The notes under the pieces: model-generated
Seen by the model: the letters and a program-made list of their open reading frames with translations, nothing else
Database searches by the model: none
What the model was told of the DNA's origin: nothing
Part shown: positions 1 through 14,953 of the stretch, piece after piece
Layout: the number at the start of each line of letters is the position of its first letter
Position numbering within the stretch: the first letter of the stretch is position 1
Assembly: GCA_021613335.1 (NCBI GenBank)
Contig: JAJTWR010000465.1
Coordinates: forward strand, 382,501 to 446,500
Reading direction: 5' to 3'
Source of the DNA: Whitmania pigra
Taxonomy: Eukaryota > Annelida > Clitellata > Hirudinida > Haemopidae
Length of the DNA stretch: 64,000 nucleotides
Translations under genes and position numbers: made by a program

Positions 1-3000
1 GAATTCCACAAGAACAATCGAACACTATAAACTTCGATGTATCATTACCACCCAAAAATATCCTTGTGCCTGGCTCGGTCGTCATCGAAGTTACAGTTAT
101 TGGTATTTTTAATGTTGTGTTATAATTTATTAAATGACTGGATTCATTTGATGAAAAAAAACAATCAACCATTAAGACAAACACTAATTGCCAATAAATT
201 AATATCCAATTAATTGGATGAATAGGCGACATTCTTGGGACCTCATTCAATAATTTGGACCAGCTTTTGCAAATGCCTTACGGATGTGGAGAACAGAATA
301 TGGTTACTCTTGCTCCCGATGTTTTCATCGTCCAATATCTCACTGCCACAAATCTACTTACTGAAGAGATTAAGTCTAAAGCATTGGAATTTATTAACCA
401 AGGTTATTATCCCGCTTAGTATTTTTTCAGCTTTGTTCAATAATAGAAGTGAAAGGTAAACATATCATTTGGTATTTTGATTATGGTAATCCACATTTAG
501 CATTTGCAGCGTTATCTCAGCTATTTAGTTTTGTTTATACAAATACAATTATTGTTTGCATAGGATACCAACGACAATTAACTTATCAACGGATAGACGG
601 ATCCTTCAGCGCTTTTGGTGACAACGATCCTGCTGGAAGCGTCTGGTTTGAAATAAAATAATATGAAATAAAAATGCTAAGAAGTTTTAAATTATTCAAT
701 GCATTAATTTAAAGAATGTTTATAAGCACATTTCGCTGCCTGATTAGTTGTGTTTAAGAGAAACGAAACTTACCTTAATTCTTAAAATTGTAACATTTGG
801 ACTATTTTTAATTTCATGTTTCAGGCTTAGTGCTTTTGTTGCAAAAGTGTTCAGACAATCAAGCGAATATATTTCGATAGATGACAGCAAGATAGCTCGA
901 TGCTTAACATGGATTTTGCAACACCAAACCTCTGAAGGTGTTTTTGCTGAACCTCCTAATGGCCGAGTTATTCATACTGCAATGCAGGTAAAGTGGCAAA
1001 AAAATGTGAGAGGTTTTAGTAATGTTGAAGACAAATTTATTTAATCTTGTGGAATTGTAAATTTAAAATTTTGAAGTAGTGTAAAAATAAAACACTTTTT
1101 ACTTTAAGTAACATTGACCAAAATAGGAATTTAACAAAATCTTCTCAAAGTAATATAGTAAATCTATATTTCAGTAATTATATGTTTTTTTTGTTAAGAA
1201 AATTCCGAAACCAAATTAACAACCATTTAATAAAAAAAAACATCATTGGATCTGCTATTTATGTAATAGTGTCAGAGATTAGAAACATGTATAAAATATC
1301 AATGAATCCGACTTATGTAGTTAAATTCGAAAAGTGATGCGAACGGTGTTGTACATCAAAAGGTTTTATGTCAATAATAAAACAATTAGAATGATAATTT
1401 CTGGATCAGATTCTAGCTTTTAAAGAATTTGGAATATTTTTAAGATTTCAAAATTATTAGAATTAGTTCAATATTTAACAGGGTGGAGCATCATCTGGTG
1501 TTAGTCTTACAGCTTATGTTGTAATCTCTCTTTTGCTGAACAGAAACACCGCTGGGGTAATCTTAGAAATCTTAGAAATTATTTTAAATCACAATTTAAA
1601 GTGTTGAATGTTGAATAAAGATAGAACATTGAAGATAGAACATTATAACAGGATATTGACAGGAATTTAATTACTGCAGGTAAACAACATCCACGAAAAA
1701 ATCCAGCTGACCATATCCTACCTGGAGGCACAGTACAATTCATTTTCCAACGATAGCTATGTCCTCAGCATTATTGGATACGCATTTTATTTGTCGGGAA
1801 GTCCCAAACTAAATCATGTCATCCAACTTTTAGATTCATTAGCAATTAATGAAGGTTATTATATCTATTGTTTGTTTCTACTACACAGTTATTTGGGTGA
1901 CCCGTCAAAATAGCCCAGCGACAAAATAGCCCCGTCAAAACATCCCCGTCAATGTATCTTTATAAAAAAAATATTTATATGAGTTGAAGACATTAAGCGA
2001 TAACTTATTTCAAATTTGATTAAATGAAATGAATTTTATGTTTTGACGGTGCTGTTTTAACGGGGCTATTTTGTCGCCGAGCTATTATGACGGGGTGCCA
2101 GTTATTTGAAGTCGCTAATTTAATGCTTCACCAGTTAGAAGATATTATTTATTTAATACAAATTCAATATGAAAATAGATGGCATGAAATATTGGCGCAA
2201 AGTCATCGAAGATCTAAATCAACCTGCTTCTTGGAGACCACCTTATGAGGCAGCCCATAGTCAAGATGTCGAGATGGCATCGTATGTTCTGCTTATTTAC
2301 TCTTCCAAAAGTGAATTCAGTAATTCTCTTCCAATTGCAAAGTGGCTCATCAGTAAAAGGAATCCACAAGGAGGTTTTGTTTCAACTCAGGTTAAATAAC
2401 ATAAGCTGATTCATTAAGTATTGATCTATATTTATTTTACAAATATACATTATTTGTGACACCATAAGTAAACATAAACTCATTTTTAATTATTGAATAA
2501 TTATTGGTAAGATTTTGATTTTGTCATTGTTCCAAGATTGTTCTTTGTGGTATCCTTCAGTTCAAATCAATCACTGTATTATCATATAAGAAAAAAATAA
2601 TGTAGAATCATAGAGCTCAATTTTAATAATTAAGCAGAAACTTCACATAAGTTTGATAATATTTAAAATGGTTTAACATGACTAGGATACTGTTCTCGGC
2701 TTTGAAGCTTTGGCAGTATTTGGAAGATTGATTTTACCGCCAAACATTTCTGATGGTCTCACTTTGAAAGTCGGTCAAGATGCAACGTCTGAAGTTTACA
2801 CATTTGCAGCTATAAACAAAAATTCTGCCCTTCTACTTCAGTCTCATCAGGTAAGAGTTTTCTTTTAGTGTTAAAAAATGGAGCATTTGTTAAATGTTAT
2901 AAACGTTTCTTAAGATTTAATGAATGTCTAGTTTGGCAATTTATGAATATGATCGCAAAGTTAATTTTTTGTTTGTTTCTAATATATGTTATGTCAATAA

Positions 3001-4114
3001 AATTTCAACAGCTTATTTCTATAACCAAATGTTAAACAACATCTTAGTGCTCACAAAACATGTTTTAACCAGCTTCCACCAAATGCGACGAAAGTTACAG
3101 TTTCTGCAACTGGTCAAGGATTAGCTCTCGTTCAAGTATGTAAAATAAAAATATCGAAATTATAGTAGGGTCATATTTTATAAAAACCAGGATCTAAATA
3201 TTTAATAAAATCTTTAATTGAGCAATATTCGTTTCTATTCGCTATTTAAATGTTTCTTTTCAAATATGCTGTAATATATTGATGTTGATGTTTTTCAGCT
3301 AAATGTGAAATATTACATAAATTCACCCAATGAGAACCAACTCATTAAGCAGACATTGATAACAAATTCTAGCAACTCTAAACTCGACCTTAAAGTTTGT
3401 GTATCGTGAGTTTCATAAATTTGAATCTTGCAATATCTTTGATTAAATAATTTGAAATAACTTATAATTTGTTAATGCAGGTAATAAATCAAGCCTATTA
3501 GCAATTAAAATAATTTCTAAATTGTTTCTAGGTGGCTAGGAAGCGAAGTTACTGGAATGGTTTTAACGGAAGTGAATTTATTGACTGGATTCACTCTCTC
3601 CGGTGATTATGCCAGTGTTTTGGTAAACGAAATTGGAACTGTTTTCAAGAGACAAGAATTGAGTGGCAATCGCCTTTCAATATATTTAGATGGGGTTTGT
3701 TTTTATAATTTCAGAACCTATTTAAAGTACATTAATAATTTGCTTAACAATTATTGCGATAATTTATAAAGTTCTGCGCAATTGAATGAAATTGACATTT
3801 ATTAATTTTTTTCTGCAACTGAACATTGCTATTCAGGTAACAGAAAAAGATATCTGCTTTACTGTGAATATGGAGAGGACATTTTATGTCAAGCTGGTCA
3901 AACCATCATTGGTGAAGACTTATCGATATTACTCTCCAGGTTAGACGCACAAATAAAGTTATGACTATTTAAGTTAAGAAACCTAAAGTCTGATTTAATA
4001 ACTAATAAATATAACTTTATAAAAAAAATCAAAGGTCAAGTGGTAAGTGGATATTATTCACCAACATCAACTTCGGAATCATGGACTGCCTGCGACCCTC
4101 TCTTCACCGAGTGA
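1..4114 (+). CDS. TEP-A: thioester-containing protein, 3' part only (exons 24-36)
   Basis: 3' third of a TEP gene of the alpha-2-macroglobulin/C3 superfamily, secreted proteins that bind targets covalently through a thioester. Exons inferred by alignment to TEP-B: 1-102 (partial), 226-402, 564-645, 825-987, 1482-1556, 1680-1854, 2179-2390, 2686-2850, 3073-3135, 3299-3405, 3532-3694, 3837-3939, 4035-4114 (TGA). About 555 codons; splice sites follow GT..AG and phases agree with TEP-B. Exon 226-402 encodes [10 protein letters not shown], the intact thioester motif; exon 825-987 ends in RVIHTAMQ, whose His matches the catalytic His of C3-type proteins. The rest is the thioester domain, CUB and receptor-binding (MG8) region, ending in a short tail with one Cys. 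Exons and introns are nearly identical to TEP-B 23243-27164, so the copy is recent. Intron 1855-2178 carries a MITE absent from TEP-B. The 5' part lies outside the window. Confidence 0.9.
1896..2099. mobile_element. MITE copy 1 (204 bp) in an intron of TEP-A
   Basis: Short non-coding element with long imperfect terminal inverted repeats of about 55 bp: it starts GGTGACCCGTCAAAATAGCC and ends in the inverse of GGCACCCCGTCATAATAGC. It is flanked by the 9-bp direct repeat AGTTATTTG (1887-1895 and 2100-2108). The paralogous intron of TEP-B (around 25140) has a single GGTTATTTG and no element, a natural empty site. A 9-bp duplication is compatible with Mutator-like or Merlin-like transposons; the superfamily is not settled. 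The same family recurs at 12037-12232. Confidence 0.9.
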
Positions 4115-4220
4115 ACCTACCTAACGTTCATCCATGTGAAGATATTTGCTTTATCGTAAAATTACAAATAATTATTTTATGCTTTATTGACACCTTTTGA
4201 AATGACATAAAACGGTTTTC

Positions 4221-4226
4221 AATAAA
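4221..4226 (+). promoter_or_regulatory. Candidate polyadenylation signal of TEP-A
   Basis: AATAAA about 107 bases after the TEP-A stop codon. The matching AATAAA is conserved behind TEP-B at 27272-27277. Homology between the two 3' flanks ends shortly after it. Confidence 0.55.
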
Positions 4227-4699
4227 AATTGTTTCATCATTGCTGTTCTTTGTTATATATTTTACATCCATAGGCATGTTAAGGTTGGGTAAATGTTCTC
4301 TCCCCTGTCACTTTTGCTTTAATGTTATATTTTTCTAAGTCCTCATAATTCATAAATAATAATAATTAATAAGCTTTCGCATTGGTCGTAACACATCTAC
4401 GGTAAAATTAATAAAGCTTCCTTCATCAACATTTATATCATAATAGACGTTTCGATAACATCCTTACAATTGTTTTTTCTCTCCTTATCTACACAAAAAT
4501 AGCTCCCTACCTCGACCGATTATAAAATCCTAATTTATCACAATAATAAATCACTATTTATGTAATTTGATATGTTATGGCACTTTTATTCAGGGCAGTT
4601 CTATCAATATTTGATCAGTTTAAGATTATAAATTCAAGCATTTCAAAGAGTGACAATTCCCAATTGAGTTGGAGATATGCACCTCGCACATGCTGAAAA
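4227..4699. other. Intergenic stretch downstream of TEP-A
   Basis: AT-rich sequence with no convincing ORF or RNA gene. It separates the TEP-A 3' end from the first LINE fragment. Confidence 0.5.
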
Positions 4700-5153
4700 T
4701 AACTAAAATTGATTTAATCAAGAAGATATTCTATGCCACCCCATCTCCTGGGCAAAAAGCTTTTTGACGTGGTGACAGTGACCAACTTGAAGATATTCTA
4801 CATCCCAAGACGCGGTGGATGGTCTCGATTGTTTACAAATTCAATGTTCCGATGGAACTTTAAATTCTTCTTTCAGTTTTAAACCCCTCACATAATCATC
4901 CACAGAATCACTTCACATCAAAGTCAACCAAACCTCTAATTCCTCTTCTTTGCAGTTATTTCGAAGTTGTAACGCAGACAGCGGAAAGTTTATCGACAAC
5001 TTCAAATTTTCCCCCTTTTAGTATTAAACCGTCTCACACTTCAACTTGGCAGTGTAGGGGACACAAAGTGGTACTGAAATGTACGACGAATATCGCTGAA
5101 TAGAACAGTTTACGAAAAACCAGCCGCAAGACCACTCGCTCGAGACGATTCTA
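4700..5153 (-). mobile_element. R4/Dong-type LINE copy c: deleted 5' end plus reverse-transcriptase fragment
   Basis: Two pieces of a LINE read on the minus strand. About 4950-5153 matches the 5' untranslated region of copy b (10700-10900) in shared blocks such as TTTTCCC..TTTTA and GTAGRGGACA. About 4700-4830 matches the RT region of copy b at 8945-9060. Everything between is deleted. On its 5' side it abuts an ATT/TAA microsatellite, as copy b does. No intact ORF remains. Confidence 0.65.
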
Positions 5154-5178
5154 TATTATTATTATTATTATTATTATA
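5154..5178. repeat. (ATT)n microsatellite between LINE copies c and a
   Basis: Short run of ATT units (TAA on the minus strand) exactly at the junction of two minus-strand LINE copies. It is the smallest of three such tracts bounding these elements. Confidence 0.9.
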
Positions 5179-5366
5179 TTTTTTTTTACGTTTATTTTCT
5201 CAGCCAAACAATTGTTTAAACTCGATCGCAGACGATTTAAAAAACCTCAACAAATATTTAAAGTCCCCCTTCTGGGCCTGAGAGAACCCCGGGACATAAT
5301 GCTCAAACCACAGCACCATCGACATTAAAAAAATACAATCCGTACAATACATAATAAATGTCCTCG

Positions 5367-6032
5367 CTACAATTCAACTCGTTTCCGCCATCGTTTTTGA
5401 GTTTTGCGCTTGTGATGCTTCCACATCAGGTAAGAACCAGAGAGAGCCGTTGTTGTTAAGTTCATTAACATGCTTCTGGAGAAGCCGAGGCCGCGCCAAG
5501 AAGAGTACGATTTTGAAGAGATCACTCCTCTCCAGTTGCAAACGAATACAGTCACGAGAACCTGCGGAAAGGGAAACCCACTTGGACGGTTGTTTGTCAT
5601 CCAAATATGAATGTCCCTGTCGTCATATTTTTGGACTTTGTTGACGTGCTCTTTGTCCAATGGGGCTATATCTGAAACGATGGTGGCATCGCAGACTATT
5701 GACTGATCCCTCTCCCATGCCACCAGGTCTGGAATTCTGAAATTCCCTCCAACATTAATTCGAGGCTCAATTTTGGTGATGTAGCCTTTCTTGGTCAGCT
5801 TCTTTTCTAATTGCCGTACAAGATTGTTAAGCCGCTCTCTTCTCTCTGCATCCATACCTGGGCAAACCTGGAAGATATGGTCCAGGCACTCGAAGGCACC
5901 ACATCCGGAATCACAATAGGTGTTCATCTCTGGATGATACCTTGAGATCCTAAGATTTGTCGGGAGGACGGCAGCCCTGACTTTGATACATTGTATGTAT
6001 TCGCTTGGGGGCATCCTGAATTGACCGTCCAC
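5367..6032 (-). pseudogene. LINE copy a: restriction-like endonuclease C-terminus
   Basis: The longest clean block (221 codons) of the C-terminal part of copy a. It holds the CCHC knuckle near residues 41-58, the PD..D endonuclease core near residues 100-118 and a downstream K..Y. In R2-type elements this domain nicks the target DNA to prime reverse transcription. The true start lies upstream in a broken frame; ATG 6030-6032 is only the first Met of the open block. Confidence 0.8.
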
Positions 6033-6574
6033 TATCCAATCACTAATTCCTATCCCTTAGGTAAACGATTGCAGCCCATATCCATCGACAGAGTCGTACA
6101 AACTTGCCGCAGTTTCGTGTTTCAGTTGTTTTTTAGCTGCGGGTCCTTTTGCTATTCCGAACTTTCTGTATTCACAGAGAATTGCGCTGTTATCCCTCAA
6201 CATATCCAGCAGAAACTCATCCTCATTGGTCTTGGACTGCTCCACCATTGCCGACATTCGATTAGCTCTTATGATCGGCACTCATTTTCTGAGCTGCAAC
6301 AATCCGAGTCCACCATCCTTAACTCCCGTGTGGAAGAAAGCAACCGGCGTGTCTTTAGGAAGTCGGAGCCATTATCGCACAACAGATCTTATCTTGGTGT
6401 CAGAAGCACTGAGAGATTTCAGCGAAATGCTATTGAAGGTCAAATAATGAACAAGACTTGGTATTAAATGAGACCTGAGGATGTAAAGTTTTTGATTGGG
6501 CTTCAACTTGTTTTGAATTTTTTCTCCTATTGAAGCGTATTTTAACCTGGGACCAATGTCAGCCCCGAGGTACT

Positions 6575-7276
6575 CTACACTTCCGCCCTCAGAGATGCGC
6601 ATTTTTGAGCATTGATACTCAATCCCACTTTTGCTAAAGTCTCTTCAACTTGTTCCAGAAGTCTTTTCATTCCAATATCCGTGGAGGATAAAAGAATCAA
6701 GTCATCGGAAAAGGCCATGTAATTGCATTTGACTGATGAATTAATGTCGCCAGTCACACCGATGGAAGGGTCCACTTCGGCCATCACCATGTTGATTACC
6801 GCATTGAAAAGTAGAGAAGACATGGGGTCTCCTTGGCGGACGCCTCTGTTCACTGGAATGTCGTGACTCAGTTTTCCTCCAATCTTTAGTTGGACCGAGC
6901 AGTTGCGATAAGCCTCTGAAATGTATCTCTGCATGAACGGCGGAGTTCCGAGTCTGTAGGCTGCTCTAACAATCGATTGATGCGAAACTGAATCAAATGC
7001 TTTGCTCACGTCAATGAAGGTGAGGTTCAGCCTTAGTTTCTGCTCCCTCTTTTTCTTTATGATTGCTTTTAAGAGCCATATATTGTGCCTAAAAGCCTTC
7101 CGACGACTTGAATGAGGCCAGTGAGTGAGCATTCTTCTGCTCAGCACACGGTGGAATAACCTCCCAATAATTGGTCCAACAGTGATTGGCCTGAAATCGC
7201 CTGGATTGAGTGTCCCTTGTTTTTTTTTTTTTGAATACAAGTGACAATTCCCTTTTTGAGCACATCTGGGGAACAT
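6575..7276 (-). pseudogene. LINE copy a: reverse transcriptase core
   Basis: 233-codon open block covering fingers and palm of a non-LTR reverse transcriptase: FRPITVGPIIGRLFHRVL, the INVRK-like TFIDVSKAFDSVSH, RGVRQGDPMSSLLFN, and the catalytic box as AFSDDLILLSS (two Asp kept). It overlaps the block 7923-7141 in another frame, so there is a frameshift near 7200-7250, in a run of T residues (7218-7231). Confidence 0.85.
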
Positions 7277-8284
7277 CCATTGAACAGCCAGAGTGTCATA
7301 TGGGTGGCCATGTCTTCTGGGGCTATCTTGTTCAAGTCAACTTTTTTCATTCCATCCAAACCAGGAGCAGAATCTTTCAAATTTTTTGCAGCCAGAATGA
7401 TTTCATCTGCAGTAACCGGAATATCCATTTCTTCAAAAGCATCGACGGCTCTCTCCAATGGTCTGCAATCACTTTTTGACTTCTGGATGAAGACTTTCTC
7501 CCAATATTCAAGCAATGCCTTATCGGCAGGATGCACAGAATCTTTCTCGCTATCTCCACTCAATACGAACTGAGCTTCCAAACTTTGACTTTTTCGGAAT
7601 ATTCTTTGAACTTTTGCATAATGTTGTCTTTCCAGCTCCATTTTCCTTGCTCTCTCTGATTGATGGTTGGCTGTTCTGACAAATTCGCGAGTGTTGGATC
7701 CAACGCTGCCCTCCTCTCTCAATTCCAGATTCTGCCTCACATATTCTCGTGTTTCCTTCTTTGTTTTCTTCGGTATCGTTTCCGAAATCCATCTTTCAAA
7801 TTCTATGTTAATGATGACCCTTTTGACCTCATTTCCCTCATTGGGATCAATTAGCCTTCTGAATTCGTCGTCTGTCATTCGGAGCAGAAATCTCCTTTTT
7901 TTCAATAAATTGCAGGAGACCAACTACGTTTTCCAATTCAATTTCTGTGCAACTGGATATGGCTTTGAAATCGGCCTTCACGCCTGATGTTATCATATTG
8001 GAGAGCAGTTTGCGGTATTGTGGTTTGTTCCTAATTTTCTTTAAGGTATCCACATCGAGAGTAGAGAATTGCTGTTGGAGTGAGACGTTGATCCTGTTTT
8101 TTTGTAATCCTCCAAGATTCAATTCTGCATCTGCCAGTGCTCACCATGATTCTTTGTCTTGAAAGCTTGGAACATGAAGCGGATGAATTCTTTCCCCAGC
8201 ATAACCTGATTCTTGGCAAGAGATGATTGTAGGATGCGACGTCTCAGTGAGCATGGTTGTTGTTGTTGTTGGACAAGTCATGTG

Positions 8285-11351
<3,067 letters not shown>

Positions 11352-11878
11352 TCATACATATGCATGTACATTTTCATTTATTAAAGCAAATTACAGATAC
11401 ATGAAGACAGAATTAATAGCCGCTATATTGATATTCTGTTATCTTGATGCTTTTTGGCATATCCCTAGGCCGGCGACATAACCGGGTTATGGGCTGTGGT
11501 CACACGTCTACGACATCTGGCTTACGTTTCGGCATGCGTGGACATTGGATGAAATCGAGTTGCTTACAATTCAATTCAAACAAATCAAAAGTGATTTGGT
11601 TCAAAACCTGTGGCTCCCCCGTATCTTGCATCAAAAGTCCAAAGCCTCCATGACATGCCGAGCCGAAAACGACTTAGATCCTCGCACCTCTTGGTTCGAC
11701 CGGGCGATTCAAAGGTGCTGGGACAGATAAAGATGTAAAGCGTGTTTATTAAAAAAAACTTTGTTTAATAACAACCAAGATATGGAATATAACCTGAACC
11801 AAGAATAAAACGTGCCATAAAAATAGTGCGTTCTGGTGGCGACTCGTTGAATTACAGTTCTTGAAACCCATTTTAAAG
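11352..11878. other. Unassigned stretch between microsatellite and pogo element
   Basis: Slightly GC-richer than its surroundings at 11460-11720. Both strands have short open stretches, but none shows a recognisable domain and I see no terminal repeats. Confidence 0.4.
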
Positions 11879-12036
11879 TACCGTATTTTCACGAATTTAA
11901 CACGCAATTTTTCCAAAGTATGTAAAAAATCACTTATAAAACACGCACCAATAGACGCCTTTTTTCTTTTGGCTAAAAACATTTAACATTTAAATTAAAA
12001 TTATATATATTAAAATATTAAATTGAAGCAGTTTCT

Positions 12037-12232
12037 GGTGACCCCTCAAAATAGCCCAGCGACAAAATAGACCCGTCAAATGTCAATGTATCTTTATAAA
12101 AAAAATATTTATATGAGTTGATACGTTAACCTATAACTTATTTCAAATTTGATTAAATGAAATGAATTTTATGTTTTGATGGTGCTGCTTTGACGGGGCT
12201 ATTTTGTCGCCGAGCTATTATGACGGGGTGCC
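12037..12232. mobile_element. MITE copy 2 (196 bp) nested in the pogo element
   Basis: Same family as 1896-2099: starts GGTGACCCCTCAAAATAGCC and ends TATTATGACGGGGTGCC. It is flanked by a perfect 9-bp duplication GCAGTTTCT (12028-12036 and 12233-12241), so it inserted after the pogo element. Confidence 0.92.
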
Positions 12233-12453
12233 GCAGTTTCTAGTATATAAAACAATCAAATATAAAAGTTGTAAAAAAAAATCTTCCGTTGGCTGAGCGG
12301 CCGATGCTTGAAGTGATAAATACAGTAATATATAGATAGAAATATTGATTGAAAATTCTTGATTGAAATATCAGTCCAAATCATCTTAGTCATGCAATGG
12401 ACTATAATCAAATAAAAAAATAAATAGATTGAAATATCGACGTAGTTAAGAAA

Positions 12454-13341
12454 GTGGCTGATAAACGTAGCTCGTACACTGTTGCCTACAAGCTTCAAGT
12501 CGTTTCTAGAGCAAAAGACAAAGGTAACACAGCAGCTGCTCGGGAGTTCAACGTTAATGGAGTGTCGGTTCGCAAATGGAGAAAGAAGGAATGCTTGCTT
12601 GAGAAACTGAACCTGAGAAAACGTGCATGCCTTGGCCAAAATGCGAAATGGCCAAAGTTAGAGTCTTATCTAAAGCTATGGGTCTTGGAACAAAGGAAGA
12701 GATAGCTTTCGACATTCCCGCTAGTGGATGCATCTGGCGCCAGAACTGTGGCAATAACAACAAGTGGTCAAGAACGGACATGTTTCACAGTCATGCTTGG
12801 ATGCTCTGCGGCTGGCACCAAGTCAAAACCAATATTGATTTTCAAGAGACAATGCGAAAAATTTTCAGCATGAAGCTCTGGATTCAGAAATGTTCTCAAA
12901 AGAGGGGATTCTTTTCAAAGAGCTCGCGGTTGATCATGGATGCAATGACTGCTCATAAAGAGGAGTCAGTTAAGAAGATGCTCAACTTAAGCAAACATTG
13001 CAATCATCCCGGGTGGTCTATCATCCAAACTGCAACTACAAGTCGTTGAGAAATTGACAGATGTGAGAGGGAGGAATGTATGCAGAATGGCATATACACT
13101 CACACACCGTCTGGACGAGACAGGAAGGCTTTGTATGCACGTGGGTTGCACGAACATGGGACAAAGTGTCTCCTGATTTGATTTTGAGTGGCTTTAGAAA
13201 TGCTGGCATTAAGTCTACAGGAAAGGAATAAAGTGACCACCCGGACTTCGAACTAGCCTGCGATCCGGCAAGAGCCGAAAATGAATATGAAGACTCTTCG
13301 ACTTTTGACGGATTTGAAGGCTTAGCTGATGATGAGAAATA
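12454..13341 (+). pseudogene. pogo/Tigger-like transposase remnant
   Basis: The N-terminus shows a CENP-B/Psq-type helix-turn-helix (YTVAYKLQVVSRAKDKG, then AAREFNVNGVSVRKWRKKE) at 12454-12600. After a frame change at about 12620 the DDE core follows in pieces: a strand ending RLIMDAMTAHKEESVKKML (12930-12985; first Asp followed by the usual AHxxxxVK) and a C-terminal GFRNAGI..DHPDFELACDPA tail typical of pogo transposases. Several frameshifts and stops make it inactive. The family binds its own terminal repeats and cuts and pastes the element at TA. Confidence 0.75.
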
Positions 13342-13727
13342 ATTATTGGTCTTATGATTGATTTTTTGAATGTCTGTTAATAAATTGTTTAAAAACTTCA
13401 AAGAACTGGTTAACGATTCATGAGCTTGCTGCAATTGACCAAAATTGGTCACGAGTCGCTTCGATATTGCGTTCTCTCTCCAATTCTTCCTCGAAACTAT
13501 TTTTATTTTAAGATTTGCATCAACTTCCTACTTTGGAATGCATATTGTTTACGCATAATAATTTGTAAGACAAAAGTAAAGCAATACTTCAAAGGACGGT
13601 AACGAACTCGTTAACCAATTCCACGCTGCAGAGTCCGTTTAACAAGTCTCTGTGTCCCATAACCCCCTAAATATGGAAATCACATATTTTAAATGTACAA
13701 ATCTTAAGAGACATTTTTGAATATTTT

Positions 13728-14096
13728 AAGATCAATTCTTGGAGTAGATGATGAAGTTAATCAGATACATCATGCTGTGAGACACAGCTTCAATGGAAAG
13801 TATAGCATTGCTGAGGTCCAAACCGTACATCAATTATAACATGAAATTTCATGAGATTTCAAGGTCTCCCTTTCAAGAACCATAAATGGATCATTGATCT
13901 GAGCATGAAATGTAGCTCATGTACAATTGGCTTTATAATTGCATTGAAAGAAACAAGGATTTTTAAATAAATTGAGATCAATTCTTAAAGCAGATAGTGA
14001 AGTTATGCATATGTACCATGCTCTGGGACACAACTTCACTGTGAAGGTATGGAATTGCTGTGGTCCAAACAATGAATCAACTATAACATGAAAGTA
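13728..14096. repeat. Diverged direct repeat (two units of about 130 bp, 238 bp apart)
   Basis: Units 13728-13856 and 13966-14096 share AGATCAATTCTT, then ATGCTSTGRGACACARCTTC, GGTCCAAAC and TATAACATGAAA in the same order. Inside the pogo element; meaning unknown. Confidence 0.6.
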
Positions 14097-14953
14097 TAGC
14101 CAAAAGCTTCATATAATTTTTGCCATCCAATGGGTTTCATGATATGCTCTTATGGCAATGTAAAAAATCAAGACTCATCACCAGCAAAATCCAGAGCAGT
14201 GCTGGTAATTCATTACAATTACCAATTTGAATCTTCATAATGAGCTCCAAGAGTATGGGCTAAGACTTTTATTTTGTTTTCTAATAAAGACTGCAAAAGA
14301 CTGATAACTGACACTATTATCAAAATTGTATCTATTTTGTTACATGCTTTTGAAAAGTATTCAAAGAGTTTTTATAGCAGGACCATTAAGAGATTGAAGA
14401 CATTTGCTGCAATAAGTCCATGCATGTGATGTTTGACTACTGAAATGTTAAATAGCACCAACCAAATCGCTGTCTGAAACCAGTACTGAAAAAACAGTCA
14501 CACAAAGTGAAAACTCTAACATCAAATATAATTATGAGTAACAAATAGTTGAATAATTATGACAAAAATAAATTAGTACAACACCCCACAAGTTTCTTAT
14601 AGTTCAATTAATTTCAGCTAAATTCAAGTTGACGACCCAAATTCGAGAACCGGACAATGCAATGATTAACGTGACTGCTTTGCCACATGCTTCTTTAAGC
14701 ATATGTCAGAAGTTCTTTATGCAATGCCCAACCAATTATAAGCTCTTTAAAATTAAAAATATATTCTACAGCTTTTACCAAAAAAATACAATCAAAGGTC
14801 TGTGCTATCATTTAAATATTTTATTTTTGTTGGTTGGGAATCAAATTCATGTAAATGTTTATCTAGCATAACACACATACGATTATAGCACGCATATGGG
14901 GGTGCGCGGAAAATCGAACATAACGCGCGTGTAATATGGGTGAAAATACGGTA

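Larger units (their letters stand above)
5179..8284 (-). mobile_element. R4/Dong-type LINE copy a: 5'-truncated, nearly full-length ORF in fragments
   Basis: Non-LTR retrotransposon on the minus strand, lying between (ATT)n tracts. In transcript order: N-terminal region (8122-7847, continuing 7923-7141), reverse transcriptase (7276-6575, with RGVRQGDPMSSLLFN and the catalytic FSDDLILLSS), thumb/linker pieces (6602-6372, 6281-6057), then a C-terminal restriction-like endonuclease region (6032-5367). The last has a C-X3-C-X7-H-X4-C knuckle (CDSGCGAFECLDHIFQVC) followed by a PD..D motif (RIPDLVAWERD..VCDAT) and KVQKYDD. This RT-then-REL layout is that of the R2/R4/Dong group. It is split into several frames, so it is dead. 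The zinc-finger N-terminus and 5' UTR seen in copy b are missing, a typical LINE 5' truncation. Confidence 0.85.
11881..14951 (+). mobile_element. pogo-type (Tc1/mariner superfamily) DNA transposon, about 3.07 kb
   Basis: Matching termini: left CCGTATTTTCACGAATTTAA, right end the inverse of CCGTATTTTCACCCATATTA, each followed inward by ACACGC. It is flanked by TA on both sides (11879-11880 and 14952-14953), the duplication expected for this superfamily. It holds a decayed pogo/CENP-B-like transposase (12454-13341) and a nested MITE (12037-12232). About 1.6 kb after the transposase has no coding signal but contains a diverged direct repeat (13728-13856 and 13966-14096). Confidence 0.85.

Noticed and set aside
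5450..7987. Plus-strand ORFs across the LINE region
   Set aside because: They are opposite-strand shadows of the minus-strand reverse transcriptase and endonuclease.
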